In this document: positions 1-10,743 of the stretch, in pieces
Numbering within the stretch: the first letter of the stretch is position 1
Layout of the letters: the number at the start of each line of letters is the position of its first letter
Source of the DNA: JBEVJK01 sp963791325
GTDB taxonomy: Bacteria; Pseudomonadota; Alphaproteobacteria; Rhizobiales; Rhizobiaceae
DNA: 64,000 nucleotides
NCBI GenBank assembly: GCA_963791325.1
Contig: CAWBRU010000013.1
Location: forward strand, 1 to 64,000
Reading direction: 5' to 3'
Program-made: the position numbers and the translations under genes
Notes under the pieces: model-generated
What the model was told of the DNA's origin: nothing
The model's database searches: none
Seen by the model: only the letters and a program-made list of their open reading frames with translations

Positions 1-923
1 CAGCATCTGCCTTGGCTCGTCGGCGGCGCGGCGGATCTCGCCCCATCGACTAAGACTTGCATGACATTCGAGGGGGCGGGTGACTTCGAGCCGACAATCA
101 TGGCGGCCGCAATTTCCACTTTGGGATCCGCGAGCATGCTATGGGGGCGGTGGTCAACGGGATGGCGCTCGCCAAGCTCAGGCCCTTCGGCTCGGGCTTC
201 CTGATCTTCTCCGACTATATGCGCAATCCGATCAGGCTGGCGGCGATCATGGAATTGCCGGCACTCTACATCTTCACGCACGATTTAATCGGCGTCGGTG
301 AAGATGGTCCGACGCATCAACCGGTGGAGCAACTGGCCGGCCTTCGCGCAGTGCCCGGCCTGATCACTCTGCGCCCATGCGATGCGAATGAAGTCGCCGA
401 GGCCTGGCGTGTCGTTTTGAGGCTCAAGCACCAGCCGGCCTGCCTGATCTTAAGCCGCCAGCCGCTGCCGACCTTTGATCGAAGCCGCTTCTCTGCCGCG
501 TCTGGTGTGGCGCGGGGCGCCTATGTTCTTGCCGACCTCGGGGATGCTCCCCCGCAGATAATCCTGATGGGCACGGGCAGCGAAGTGTCGCTCTGCGTAG
601 CGGCCGGCGAACAGCTCGCGGCGAGCGGCTTGCCTGTCCGCATCGTTAGTATGCCCTCTTGGGAGCTGTTCGAGCAGCAGGACGAGGCCTATCGCGAGAA
701 GGTCCTGCCGGATGCCGTCGACGCGCGGGTCGCCGTCGAGCAGGCGGCGACGGTAGGCTGGGCACGCTATGTCGGCCGCCGCGGCGCTGTCGTCGGCATG
801 CATACATTTGGTGCCTCGGCCCCGCTTAAAGGGTTGCTCACAAAATTCGGCTTCACGCCTGATCACCTGGTGACCGTCGCGCGCGAGCAGCTCGCAAGGC
901 TCGAGCAGTCGAAAGGGCATATA
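1..923 (+). pseudogene. tkt: transketolase, C-terminal part, frameshifted
   Basis: The window opens inside a transketolase, the ThDP enzyme of the pentose phosphate and Calvin pathways. The first reading frame gives GGAADLAPSTKT, typical of the family. Near 90-98 the homology jumps from frame 1 to frame 3, where it continues with GRNFHFGIREHAMGAVVNGM and GVGEDGPTHQPVEQLA up to about 920. The first ATG in that second frame is at 141, so a normal product cannot be made. There is no stop before the next gene: the frame runs straight into zwf. An ATGA at 924-927 suggests tkt once ended by overlapping the zwf start, which implies a further indel near the 3' end. The first part suggests a cbb/pentose-phosphate operon relic. 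Confidence 0.9.
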
Positions 924-2474
924 ATGACTTCGACCATGTCGACAAACGGGTCTGCCACGCAGGCAAAACCCGCTCCGCCATGCGCGATGGTGATTTTTGG
1001 TGCGGCCGGTGACCTGACCAAACGACTTGTCGTCCCGGCGCTCTACAACCTTGCTGCAACTGGATTGCTGCCGAAAGAATTCGTGCTCATCGGTGTCGAT
1101 GGCGCGGAGCTTTCGACAGATCAGTGGCGAACTCACCTCTCCGACGACGCAAAGCTTCCTGTCTGGGGGCGGCAGCTTCCAACTAGACACCATCGACGAG
1201 GCTGTCTTGGGGGCGCTCCTTGCTCAAACGACTTATTTGCGCGGCGACTTCGAGAATGACGCACCCTACGCAGCCCTTAGCGGGCTGCTGCATAACGCAG
1301 AGCGGGAGCATCAAACCCGCGGCAACGTGCTCTTCTACTTGGCAATCCCCGATCGCTTCTCGGCCCGGTCGCGGAACACATTGCCCGTGCGGGCCTGGCA
1401 GATCAGCGATCCGGAACGTGCTGGCGGCGGATCATCGTTGAGAAGCCCTTTGGGCACGATCTTGCTTCAGCCAAAGCGCTGAATGCGCGGTTGCTCAGTG
1501 TCCTGAAGGAAGATCAGATCCATCGGATCGATCATTTCCTCGGCAAAGAAACCGTGCAGAACATTATGGCCGTACGTTTCGCCAACGGCTGGTTCGAGCC
1601 GATCTGGAACCGGGATCACATCGACCATGTACAGATTACGGTGGCCGAGACCGTCGGTGTGGAGCACCGCGGACGTTTTTACGAGCAGACCGGCGCCTTG
1701 CGTGACATGGTGCCCAATCACCTCTTCCAACTAATGACGATGATCGCGATGGAGCCCCCCTCGAGCTTCGATCCCGACGCGGTGCGCAATCGCAAAGCGG
1801 ACGTGCTCAATGCAATTCGTCCCGTGACGCCCGATTCCGCTGTGCGCGGCCAATATGCGGCGGGTGAAGTACTTGGTCGGACTATGCGCGACTATCGGCA
1901 CGAGCCCGATGTGGCAGTGAATTCTCCTATCGAGACCTTCGTGGCATTGAAGCTCGAGATCGACACCTGGCGTTGGGCCAGCGTGCCGTTCTACTTGCGC
2001 ACCGGGAAGTCGATGAGCAAGCGTTGGACCGAGATCGCGATACGGTTCCATAGTGCCCCACTCGCGATCTTCCAAGGCACTGACGTCACCCAGATGGCCC
2101 CTAACTGGCTTGTCCTGCAAATACAGCCGGATGAGGGCATCTCCTTCCAGTTCCAAGTCAAGCGACCGGGACAAGTGGTTGCGCTCGCGCCAGTCGAGAC
2201 GAGATTTGCCTATCGTGACTGGTTTCCGAAGCAGGCGAATGTCGGATACGAAACGCTCATCTATGATTGCATGATCGGCGACGCGTCCTTGTTTCAGCGG
2301 GCTGATATGGTCGAGTTGGCTTGGGGGATTGTTCAACCGTTGCTCGACGGATGGGAGTTCGAGAGACCCAAAGATTTTCCTAATTACCGCGCTGGCAGCG
2401 AGGGGCCCGCATCAGCGGAGGTATTGCTGGCCAAGGACGGTCGCTCTTGGCGAGCAATCGGCAAAACTATGTGA
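924..2474 (+). pseudogene. zwf: glucose-6-phosphate 1-dehydrogenase, two frameshifts
   Basis: Would oxidise glucose 6-phosphate with NADP to 6-phosphogluconolactone. The N-terminal Rossmann start (MVIFGAAGDLTKRLVVPALY) reads in frame 3, then homology moves to frame 1 at about 1140-1160 (LDTIDEAVLGALL, GNVLFYLAIPDRF). It returns to frame 3 at about 1358-1360, where one base seems lost from an expected TTCTTC (Phe-Phe). The rest is intact to the stop at 2474, including the active-site segment RIDHFLGKETVQNIM (about 1518-1570) and the long C-terminal domain (GVEHRGRFYEQTGALRDMV). Two independent indels make it a likely pseudogene, unless they are sequence errors. It follows tkt in the same direction, as in pentose-phosphate operons. 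Confidence 0.92.
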
Positions 2475-2542
2475 GGGGTCTGCCATGCCACACCTCACGA
2501 ATGCCAGCTTGCAACCACAATCGCTGCCGACTCGCGAGGGCA

Positions 2543-3688
2543 TCACTGCGTGGCCGTCTGCGTTCGCGCCGGGATCAAGCCGGTCACCGACTGACTAAGC
2601 TTGCGGACCTTACCTCCGGTCACGCGTTCACCAAGCGTTAGGTCGCGCCCCTCGATTTCTTGGCCGGCGATCAGCCGCTGGCCGATCAGGCGAATGATCT
2701 CAGGACTTTCGGCAAACTTGCTGTGATTGAACGGATCACCACTCTTCAACTTGGTAAGGTTGATGACCACAATATTGTATTGAGCAAGCTTGGACTTGTA
2801 CTGGGGCAAATCCGGATTGAGCTCGCCTACGCGATCGATGTTGCCGCCAATGCTTTTCGAAAATGCCAGGGCCTTGTCATCCTGCGAAACCAGGATCGTT
2901 GTTCGTGGCCTGGGCGAGCCGATCTGTTGCAATTCGCTACGGAAGAGATCGACGTCCAGGTCTGGTGCTGCCATGATGACGTTCTTGATCTTCGGATAGA
3001 TGCGTCCATGGCGGATCGACATCTGGCGGAGCGCCTCCATCATCACCCAATTCCCGAGCGAATGCGCCATGACGGTGATATCTGACACACTGGGATCGGT
3101 CGCCGCCCGGGTCAGCACGTATTCGAGCGCGTCGCGAGAATAGGCCGCGCTTACCGCGTCATAGGCATAGTCGAGTACTCTGCCGCGCGACGGCCAGGTG
3201 AACAGCACCGGAGCGGCTTCCATGCCGGAGTTGTGCACGATCTGCGCGAGCCGGTAGGCGGCTTCAGGGAACGTACTGTTGAAGCCGTGGACGAATACGA
3301 AGAGCTTGTGTTTTCTGCCCGCGACCGAGGAAAACCATCTATCCAGCTCGGCCTCGTCCATGTTCTCGGCTTTCAGGGTCACGAAGTCCGTCCGGGGATT
3401 TGGCGGCCAACGCCGTGGCCACTGGACCTCGCCGATCTTCCTGTTCTGGTCCGGTGGCGTAGAGATAACGAGATGGTAGCGCGATCGCTCCCGAGCCCGA
3501 TCGCCGCTGAAGATGACGCCCGGCGCCGTCGAACGGCTGCGCGTCGTCTCAACCAGCATGTCGACTTGCGAAGCGCCGGGCGGCTCGATGACATTCGGCG
3601 CCAAAAAGGCGATACGGTGGCTCGAATTGGCACAGGCCGCCAGAAAGACTGGAACGACGAGAGCGGCACCGATCCGGATTGCGATCAT
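2543..3688 (-). CDS. DUF900 alpha/beta-hydrolase lipoprotein
   Basis: Predicted 381-residue envelope hydrolase of the DUF900 family; substrate unknown. The proposed ATG at 3688 opens a lipoprotein signal with a lipobox-like LAAC at about residues 16-19. The hydrolase core shows FVFVHGFNSTF (oxyanion region), the nucleophile motif AHSLGN and a late His in FNHSKF, consistent with a Ser-Asp/Glu-His triad. The open frame continues upstream without a stop into a glycoamylase-like sequence up to 4510, but the signal peptide makes 3688 the sensible start. No strong Shine-Dalgarno sequence is visible. It stands alone, tail to tail with zwf. Confidence 0.8.
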   Translation of the reverse strand: MIAIRIGAALVVPVFLAACANSSHRIAFLAPNVIEPPGASQVDMLVETTRSRSTAPGVIFSGDRARERSRYHLVISTPPDQNRKIGEVQWPRRWPPNPRTDFVTLKAENMDEAELDRWFSSVAGRKHKLFVFVHGFNSTFPEAAYRLAQIVHNSGMEAAPVLFTWPSRGRVLDYAYDAVSAAYSRDALEYVLTRAATDPSVSDITVMAHSLGNWVMMEALRQMSIRHGRIYPKIKNVIMAAPDLDVDLFRSELQQIGSPRPRTTILVSQDDKALAFSKSIGGNIDRVGELNPDLPQYKSKLAQYNIVVINLTKLKSGDPFNHSKFAESPEIIRLIGQRLIAGQEIEGRDLTLGERVTGGKVRKLSQSVTGLIPARTQTATQ

Positions 3689-4510
3689 CTGATTGGCTGT
3701 CCCGAGCCAACAGGAATAGCGGTGCAGAATGTAACCTTTTAAAAGTAGGCGCAAGACCGCCATATGCGACAGCTGATGGGTGAACAGCGGCCCCGAATAG
3801 AGCAGATCCCAGCCATAGATGCTCTTCCACTGGTAGGTGGAGGTGTAGGCGGCATAGCTCTCGGCGGGCAAGGCGTGGGTCGGCGAGCCGAGGCCGAGCA
3901 GGTAGAGCAGCAATCCCTCGTCATAGCCCTCCCAGTGATAGGGCAGGAAGCCGGTCTCCGGCCGCCAGCCATGGGTGACGGTGAGCCCGCCGTTCAGCAT
4001 CCACTCCCAATCGGCCCGCTCGTAGAGCGCATGGCCGAGCCGCCGGATTTCGATCTCATCTGGCGTGTCGCCGTCGAAATAGGTCGCGACCGTCAACGCC
4101 CCGGCGAACAGAAACGCCGAATTGATGGTCGACAGCTCGCAGTTCCAGACGCGCCGGCCGGTCTCGATATCGAGAAAGTGGTAGAAAAATCCCTTGTAGC
4201 CGGATGCATCCGGCTCCGGCCCTTGCCGGCAATCGATCAGGAAGCGCAGCCGCCGGCGGGCGATCTTGGCGGCGAACGGGCGAATGATGATGCCCCGTTC
4301 GACGATGACCGGCAGCGTTGCCAGGGCCATGCCGATGGCGGCGATGCTGGCCGGCGCGTTGGCATCGGTCTTGTCGCGCACCAGCCCGTTGTCGGGGTTG
4401 GTCTCGTGCAGATAATAGAGCAGCGTCGAAAACTGCAGCCGGCGTATGTCTTCCTCGCTCGGCGGCTGGTTGAGATCGTCCGGCCTCGGAGTTTCGACCG
4501 CAATCATCAT
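3689..4510 (-). pseudogene. glycoamylase-like protein, truncated, fused in frame to DUF900 gene
   Basis: About 250 residues match the glycoamylase-like domain (PF10091 type): LLYYLHETNPDNGLVRDKT near the N-terminus, then GFFYHFLDIETGRRVWNCE, HWEGYDEGLLLYLLGLGSPT and SIYGWDLLYSGPLFTHQLSH. Family members are usually well over 400 residues. Homology stops abruptly near 3760 (after QLSHM), and about 24 unrelated residues lead into the signal peptide of the DUF900 gene. The reading frame happens to stay open across the join. I infer a deletion or recombination that removed the C-terminal half; a functional fusion is unlikely because a lipoprotein signal would lie in mid-chain. Confidence 0.75.
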
Positions 4511-4902
4511 TTTGTTTCTCGCCGGCAGATTGTCCCCGTGGGGTGAAGTACTCCTCGGGCGCTCACGGATGCCTGCAGCGTACCCCCTGCGCGGGTGGTT
4601 ACAAGATGCGAAGTTCTTCGGTACCAGCTCTTTAAATGCGCCGCCTTAAGGGTGCGGGGGCTTCGGTACAGGTGGAGGACTGCCAGGGAAATGGGACGAG
4701 GCGGGAAGCAAGGTGTCAAGACGAGCAATGCCGCGGCCGGCCGGGGAGCGGCGAAGGCGCCCAGTGCGCAGGTATCCGGCAGCTACGTTCAGCCTAAGAA
4801 GCATACTTGGACACCCCAACAGGGCGACAATGGCAGGAAAACCTCTCCGCGCAGCAGCATCAGCAGCTTCGCGCCCATCCCATCCTCTCGGGGCCCTGGC
4901 AT
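4511..4902. other. gene-poor stretch, no supported gene
   Basis: About 390 bases between the glycoamylase remnant and a small Cys-rich ORF. Open frames exist on both strands (for example 4595-5134 on plus), but none shows a recognisable domain, a convincing ribosome site or codon use like its neighbours. I see no tRNA, repeat or strong hairpin. It may hold the upstream region of the glycoamylase gene, which begins at 4510 on the minus strand. Confidence 0.5.
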
Positions 4903-5145
4903 CTATTCGAGCACGATGCCTGTCATAATCTCTGGCCGACCTTCACCGGATGCCTTAGTTCGCGGAGGATCGTACAGCGTGAATCCTGGCGGCAGTTTGA
5001 GGGGACTGTCACTGTTGCAACGCCCGCACGGAACTCCGGCGCCGCCGCAGCCGCCGTCGTGCTCCCACGGCATTTTTGCGTGCTTTTCGCAAGCCCAGCC
5101 CGAGCCGCAGCAATGCGAACAACTCAAGCTGTAAATATGGTCCAT
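4903..5145 (-). CDS. small Cys/Gly-rich protein, probable
   Basis: About 80 residues; an upstream in-frame ATG at 5175 would add ten. The pattern CSHCCGSGWACEKH - PWEH - GGCGGAGVPCGRCN resembles short Cys-rich proteins that are common and uncharacterised in rhizobia, which carry CxxCxGxGWxCE, then PW and CGGAGxPCxxCN. The paired cysteines suggest zinc binding. The segment after the cysteines (LPPGF) also fits those proteins. The C-terminus looks longer than usual, so the tail may be altered. It is isolated in a gene-poor region. Recognition rests on recalled family pattern; function is unknown. Confidence 0.55.
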   Translation of the reverse strand: MDHIYSLSCSHCCGSGWACEKHAKMPWEHDGGCGGAGVPCGRCNSDSPLKLPPGFTLYDPPRTKASGEGRPEIMTGIVLE

Positions 5146-5175
5146 CTTTCCGAAATAGATCATCAGCGCGTTCAC

Positions 5176-5619
5176 TCTTTTTTCGTAAACAGCCCGCCCG
5201 CGTTCCGCAGTCAGGTTTGCCCACGAGGTTGACAGCCGTCGACACTACTTCGACGCAAATTCAAGCGCAGGCTAGAATGACAACCGACGGGTGTCCCTGG
5301 CCAAGGAGCCGCGTTCTGGAATCGCCGTGCCCCGTCTACTGCATATGTGTTCGCATCACCGAGGTCCAAAATGGGCTAGTGCTTGCAGATTGGCATCCAT
5401 GGTGGCTCGCTTTGGGTGAGACAATTGGGGCCAAAATGTCCAATGATTCTGGAAGGGCAATTTTGTCTCACCGCGCTTTAAATTATTGGAATTGCTCATC
5501 TAAGGTAGTCCCTCCAGGCCCACCAAACCCCTCCGAGGCTCATTTTGACCTGCCGCGAACGCAGCGTCGCGTCGGGCAGCATGCAACCTCAGCCAGGGGC
5601 ATTCCCTGTTTTCGGCGCG
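5176..5619. other. gene-poor stretch with an inverted repeat
   Basis: About 440 bases with no ORF I can support; the plus-strand ORF 5076-5669 lacks any domain. AT content is higher than in the operons that follow (for example around 5475-5510). The only clear structure is the inverted repeat at 5415-5472, listed separately. Together with the broken genes on its left this looks like non-coding residue at a rearrangement border. Confidence 0.5.
5415..5472. repeat. imperfect inverted repeat, possible IS end remnant
   Basis: GGTGAGACAATTG at 5415-5427 faces CAATTTTGTCTCACC at 5458-5472, about 30 bases apart. The arms share GGTGAGACAA and then differ by two inserted bases. The inner sequence on the left (GGGGCCAAAATGTCC) also resembles terminal repeats of some insertion sequences. 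No transposase is present, so the mobile-element reading is inference. Confidence 0.45.
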
Positions 5620-6957
5620 TCAGTGTTTGGCGGCTGCAGCCCCGTCGGGCTCGCTGTGGGAGCGTCTGATCCTGCGCACGCCCCACCAGACCGACAGCAC
5701 CGCGATCGGGACCGACACCGCGGTGACCAGTTCCGGCGCAATCGCATGGCCAAGAGGCGAGACACCCTTGGCGAGATAGCCGACGAGCCCGACGACATAG
5801 TATGAGACCGCGGCCACGGAAAGGCCCTCGACGGTTTGCTGCAAGCGCAGCTGCAGGCGGGCGCGATTGTTCATCGAGGCGAGCAGGTCGCGATTTTGCT
5901 TCTCCACTTCGACGTCCACCCAGGTCCGCAGCAGCGTCGTCGCGCGGCTTATCTTTTCCGACAGGCTGTTCTGCCGGGCCTCTACCGATTGGCAGGTCCG
6001 CATGGCCGGGGCAACGCGACGCTGCAGGAAACCCGCCCACGTGTCGTAGCCGGGAACCGCCTCTTCGCCGAGCGCGGCAAGGCGCTCCTGTACGATCCCG
6101 TCATAGGCGCGGCTGGCCCCGAACCGGTAGAGGCTCGCGGCAGCATCCGCCTCCAGTTCGGCAGCCAGCTCGGTGAGATCCGCCAGCAGCGTCTGGCTGC
6201 CGCGCCGGCCGTCGACGCGCATCGCCCCGGTGATCTCGGCAAGCCTGTCCTCTATCCGCCTGAGCCGCCCGGAGAGCGATTGGGCCAGCGGCAATCCGAG
6301 CATGGCAAGGGTCCTATAGGTCTCGATCTCGATCAGCCGCTGCGCCAAGGCGCCGCGACGCGAGGGGGAGAGTCCTTTGTCGAGCACCAGGATGCGGGTC
6401 AGGCCGTCGCCATCCTGCCGAAAGTCCGTGACGATGGCGGCCAGCTGGTTGTCGACCAGCGAGAAGCACAGGCTCTCCGCATCGAAGGCCGTGACCAGGG
6501 ACTTGTTGTCGGGCGTCCAGTCGTGGATTTCGAGGCGTATCCCGGCAATCACCGTCCCCGGAGGGGAGAAGCCATTGCCGAACGGCCACTCCTCGGGACC
6601 TCGTTTGCTGCGCCTGGCAGGCAGCGGCCCTTCCCAGAGATAGCTCGAGAATTCCGTGTGGCGCTCCCACCGGAGTGTCCCGTTGCCCCATTTCATCGCA
6701 TGGTGACGTGCCTGCCTCTCCGGTGCCGCGATGCCAAGGCGCCGCGACAGCTCCGACAGCACGGCTTCGTCGAAACCGGCCCCGGGCTCGGTCACGAACG
6801 ACAACTGAATGAGCATGCGGGGCTTCTCGATCAGCGGATGCGGACGGGCATGCACCTCGCCGATCGCATCGGGCCTGCCGGCGTGAGCCGGAAAGCCCAT
6901 CACACTGCCGGTGACCGATGGGTCTGCGGGTGATGCTGAGCCGTCGACCGTGACCAT
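5620..6957 (-). CDS. DUF3422 family membrane-anchored protein
   Basis: Predicted 445 residues from ATG at 6957; a TTG at 7029 in the same frame would add 24. The sequence resembles the proteobacterial DUF3422 family: an N-terminal segment with HARPHPLIEKP, WERHTEFSSYLWE and a long helical middle (RRIEDRLAEITGAMR), then two C-terminal hydrophobic stretches at about residues 379-397 and 409-425. This fits a mostly soluble, helix-rich protein held in the inner membrane by a C-terminal hairpin. The biochemical role of the family is unknown to me. It lies downstream of importer A on the same strand, 129 bp away, and probably has its own promoter. Confidence 0.85.
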   Translation of the reverse strand: MVTVDGSASPADPSVTGSVMGFPAHAGRPDAIGEVHARPHPLIEKPRMLIQLSFVTEPGAGFDEAVLSELSRRLGIAAPERQARHHAMKWGNGTLRWERHTEFSSYLWEGPLPARRSKRGPEEWPFGNGFSPPGTVIAGIRLEIHDWTPDNKSLVTAFDAESLCFSLVDNQLAAIVTDFRQDGDGLTRILVLDKGLSPSRRGALAQRLIEIETYRTLAMLGLPLAQSLSGRLRRIEDRLAEITGAMRVDGRRGSQTLLADLTELAAELEADAAASLYRFGASRAYDGIVQERLAALGEEAVPGYDTWAGFLQRRVAPAMRTCQSVEARQNSLSEKISRATTLLRTWVDVEVEKQNRDLLASMNNRARLQLRLQQTVEGLSVAAVSYYVVGLVGYLAKGVSPLGHAIAPELVTAVSVPIAVLSVWWGVRRIRRSHSEPDGAAAAKH

Positions 6958-7086
6958 GCTGCTTCGCGCCCGTTTTTTGTCCTGTAGTCCGATGGGTTTG
7001 CTTATCTCCCGGGCAGCTGCCGAATCCAATGCCGTTGATGTCGCACCGCGCCGGCGCGACCCGGCCGACGGCGCAGCGCGGCTGCA

Positions 7087-8085
7087 TCAGGCGGCCGGCG
7101 TGCCGGTGCCGCCGGGGTCGGCCGCGGGACGTCTGAGGCGGGTTACGTGCTCGCGGCCGGCGAGCGCCAGCACGAGGATCACGACCACCCCCTGGACCAT
7201 GTCCTGCGCGCCCGGCGGCAGGCCAAGGATCTGCATCGTGGTGACGATGAGAATGAGCAGGATGCTCGCCAGGAACGTGCCGACTGCCGTCGCCGCTCCG
7301 CCGAAGATCAGCGTGCCGCCGAGCACGACCGCGGCCACCGATTGCAGCAAGTAGGGTTGGCCCAGTTCCAGGAACGCACCGCCGGTGTAGGCGCCGAGCA
7401 GAACGCCGGTCATCGACGCCAGCAGCGAGGACAGGATGAAGGCCGAGGCGACGATACGGGCGTTGGCGATGCCGGCGAGCGCTGCAGCCGCGCGGTTCTG
7501 GCCCACTGCCGAAAGCCTGCGGCCGTAGACGGTAAAACGCAGGACATAGGCCGCAATCGCGACCGCGCCGAGCGCGAGAAGCGTCATGATCGGCAGCCCG
7601 CCAAGCCGCGCGGCGGTCAGCCATTTGAGTGTCGGGCTGACCGCAAAGCCGGGGATCGCCCGATTGGCAGCAAGGGTGGCGGTGGCGAGCACGTAGCCGG
7701 TGGCCAAGGTCGCAATGATGGCGGGGATGCGCACGGCAAGGACGAGCAGCGCGTTGAACCCGCCGACGAGAAACCCGACACCGGCAGCGGCCGGCAGGCC
7801 AAGCAACAGTCCGGCGTCGGTCCCGCCGACGGTGATCAATGCCAGATAGGCGTTGAGGGTGATGACGGAGGCGATCGACAGGTCGATATTGCCGCGGCCG
7901 GTCGCCACCACGAACATCTGTCCGAGCGCGACCAGCGTCAGGAACGAAGCCGAAAGCAGGATGCCGGAGAGGCTGGACAGGCTGAACCGGCTGGTCGCGA
8001 AGGACAGGATCAGCCAGAGCAGCACGACGGCGGCGGCAGCCCAGACCCAGCGGTTGCGGCGCGTGAAGTCGAACAAGCCGGCCAC
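7087..8085 (-). CDS. ribose-type ABC transporter permease (importer A)
   Basis: 332-residue inner-membrane permease of the RbsC/BPD_transp_2 family. It has multiple hydrophobic helices and the conserved stretches GQMFVVATGRGNIDLS, NALLVLAVRIPAIIATL and AAVVLGGTLIFGG. The GTG at 8085 is chosen because it lies two bases after the TGA of the upstream ATPase-permease gene, inside a compact operon, and leaves the usual N-terminus (FDFTRRNRW). It is the second, free-standing permease of importer A and probably pairs with the permease half of the fusion protein. The substrate is not evident; sugars or polyols are typical for the family. Confidence 0.9.
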   Translation of the reverse strand: MAGLFDFTRRNRWVWAAAAVVLLWLILSFATSRFSLSSLSGILLSASFLTLVALGQMFVVATGRGNIDLSIASVITLNAYLALITVGGTDAGLLLGLPAAAGVGFLVGGFNALLVLAVRIPAIIATLATGYVLATATLAANRAIPGFAVSPTLKWLTAARLGGLPIMTLLALGAVAIAAYVLRFTVYGRRLSAVGQNRAAAALAGIANARIVASAFILSSLLASMTGVLLGAYTGGAFLELGQPYLLQSVAAVVLGGTLIFGGAATAVGTFLASILLILIVTTMQILGLPPGAQDMVQGVVVILVLALAGREHVTRLRRPAADPGGTGTPAA

Positions 8086-8087
8086 GG

Positions 8088-10550
<2,463 letters not shown>

Positions 10551-10665
10551 GGGCGGCTTCCCCGGCAGCTGCGACGTCGAAAGCGAGCGGCTGGCCCGCT
10601 CCCGAAGCGGATCATCACCTCTTTGAAGCGATCTCCGGTCCAGATCGCAAATCTACCGCAACTTC

Positions 10666-10694
10666 GACGGAAAACCGTATTCGCTCGAATTGCC
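10666..10694. repeat. partial copy of dispersed intergenic repeat
   Basis: GACGGAAAACCGT (10666-10678) followed by GAATTGCC (10687-10694) matches, in the same order and orientation, the element at 59750-59784, with a shorter spacer. It sits between the binding-protein gene and the ATPase-permease gene of importer A. Confidence 0.5.
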
Positions 10695-10711
10695 TTGGAC
10701 CCGCCCGAAGG

Positions 10712-10735
10712 CGGAGGCGCGGTCAGGCGCCTCCG
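10712..10735 (-). promoter_or_regulatory. GC hairpin after binding-protein gene (importer A)
   Basis: A perfect 9-bp stem, CGGAGGCGC (10712-10720) and GCGCCTCCG (10727-10735), closes a 6-base loop. It starts 9 bases past the stop codon of the solute-binding-protein gene and has no T-tract. It is likely an RNA-stability or partial-termination element that lets the binding protein be made in excess over the membrane parts. Confidence 0.6.
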
Positions 10736-10743
10736 GCCTGCCG

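Noticed and set aside
2543..4510. A functional 655-residue glycoamylase-hydrolase fusion
   Set aside because: A complete lipoprotein signal in mid-chain and abrupt end of the glycoamylase homology argue for a chance open frame across a recombination junction.
4595..5134. 179-codon plus-strand frame
   Set aside because: No domain, low-complexity composition and overlap with a more convincing Cys-rich ORF on the other strand.
5076..5669. 197-codon plus-strand frame through gene-poor DNA
   Set aside because: No recognisable domain or ribosome site, and it crosses the inverted repeat and enters the DUF3422 gene antisense.
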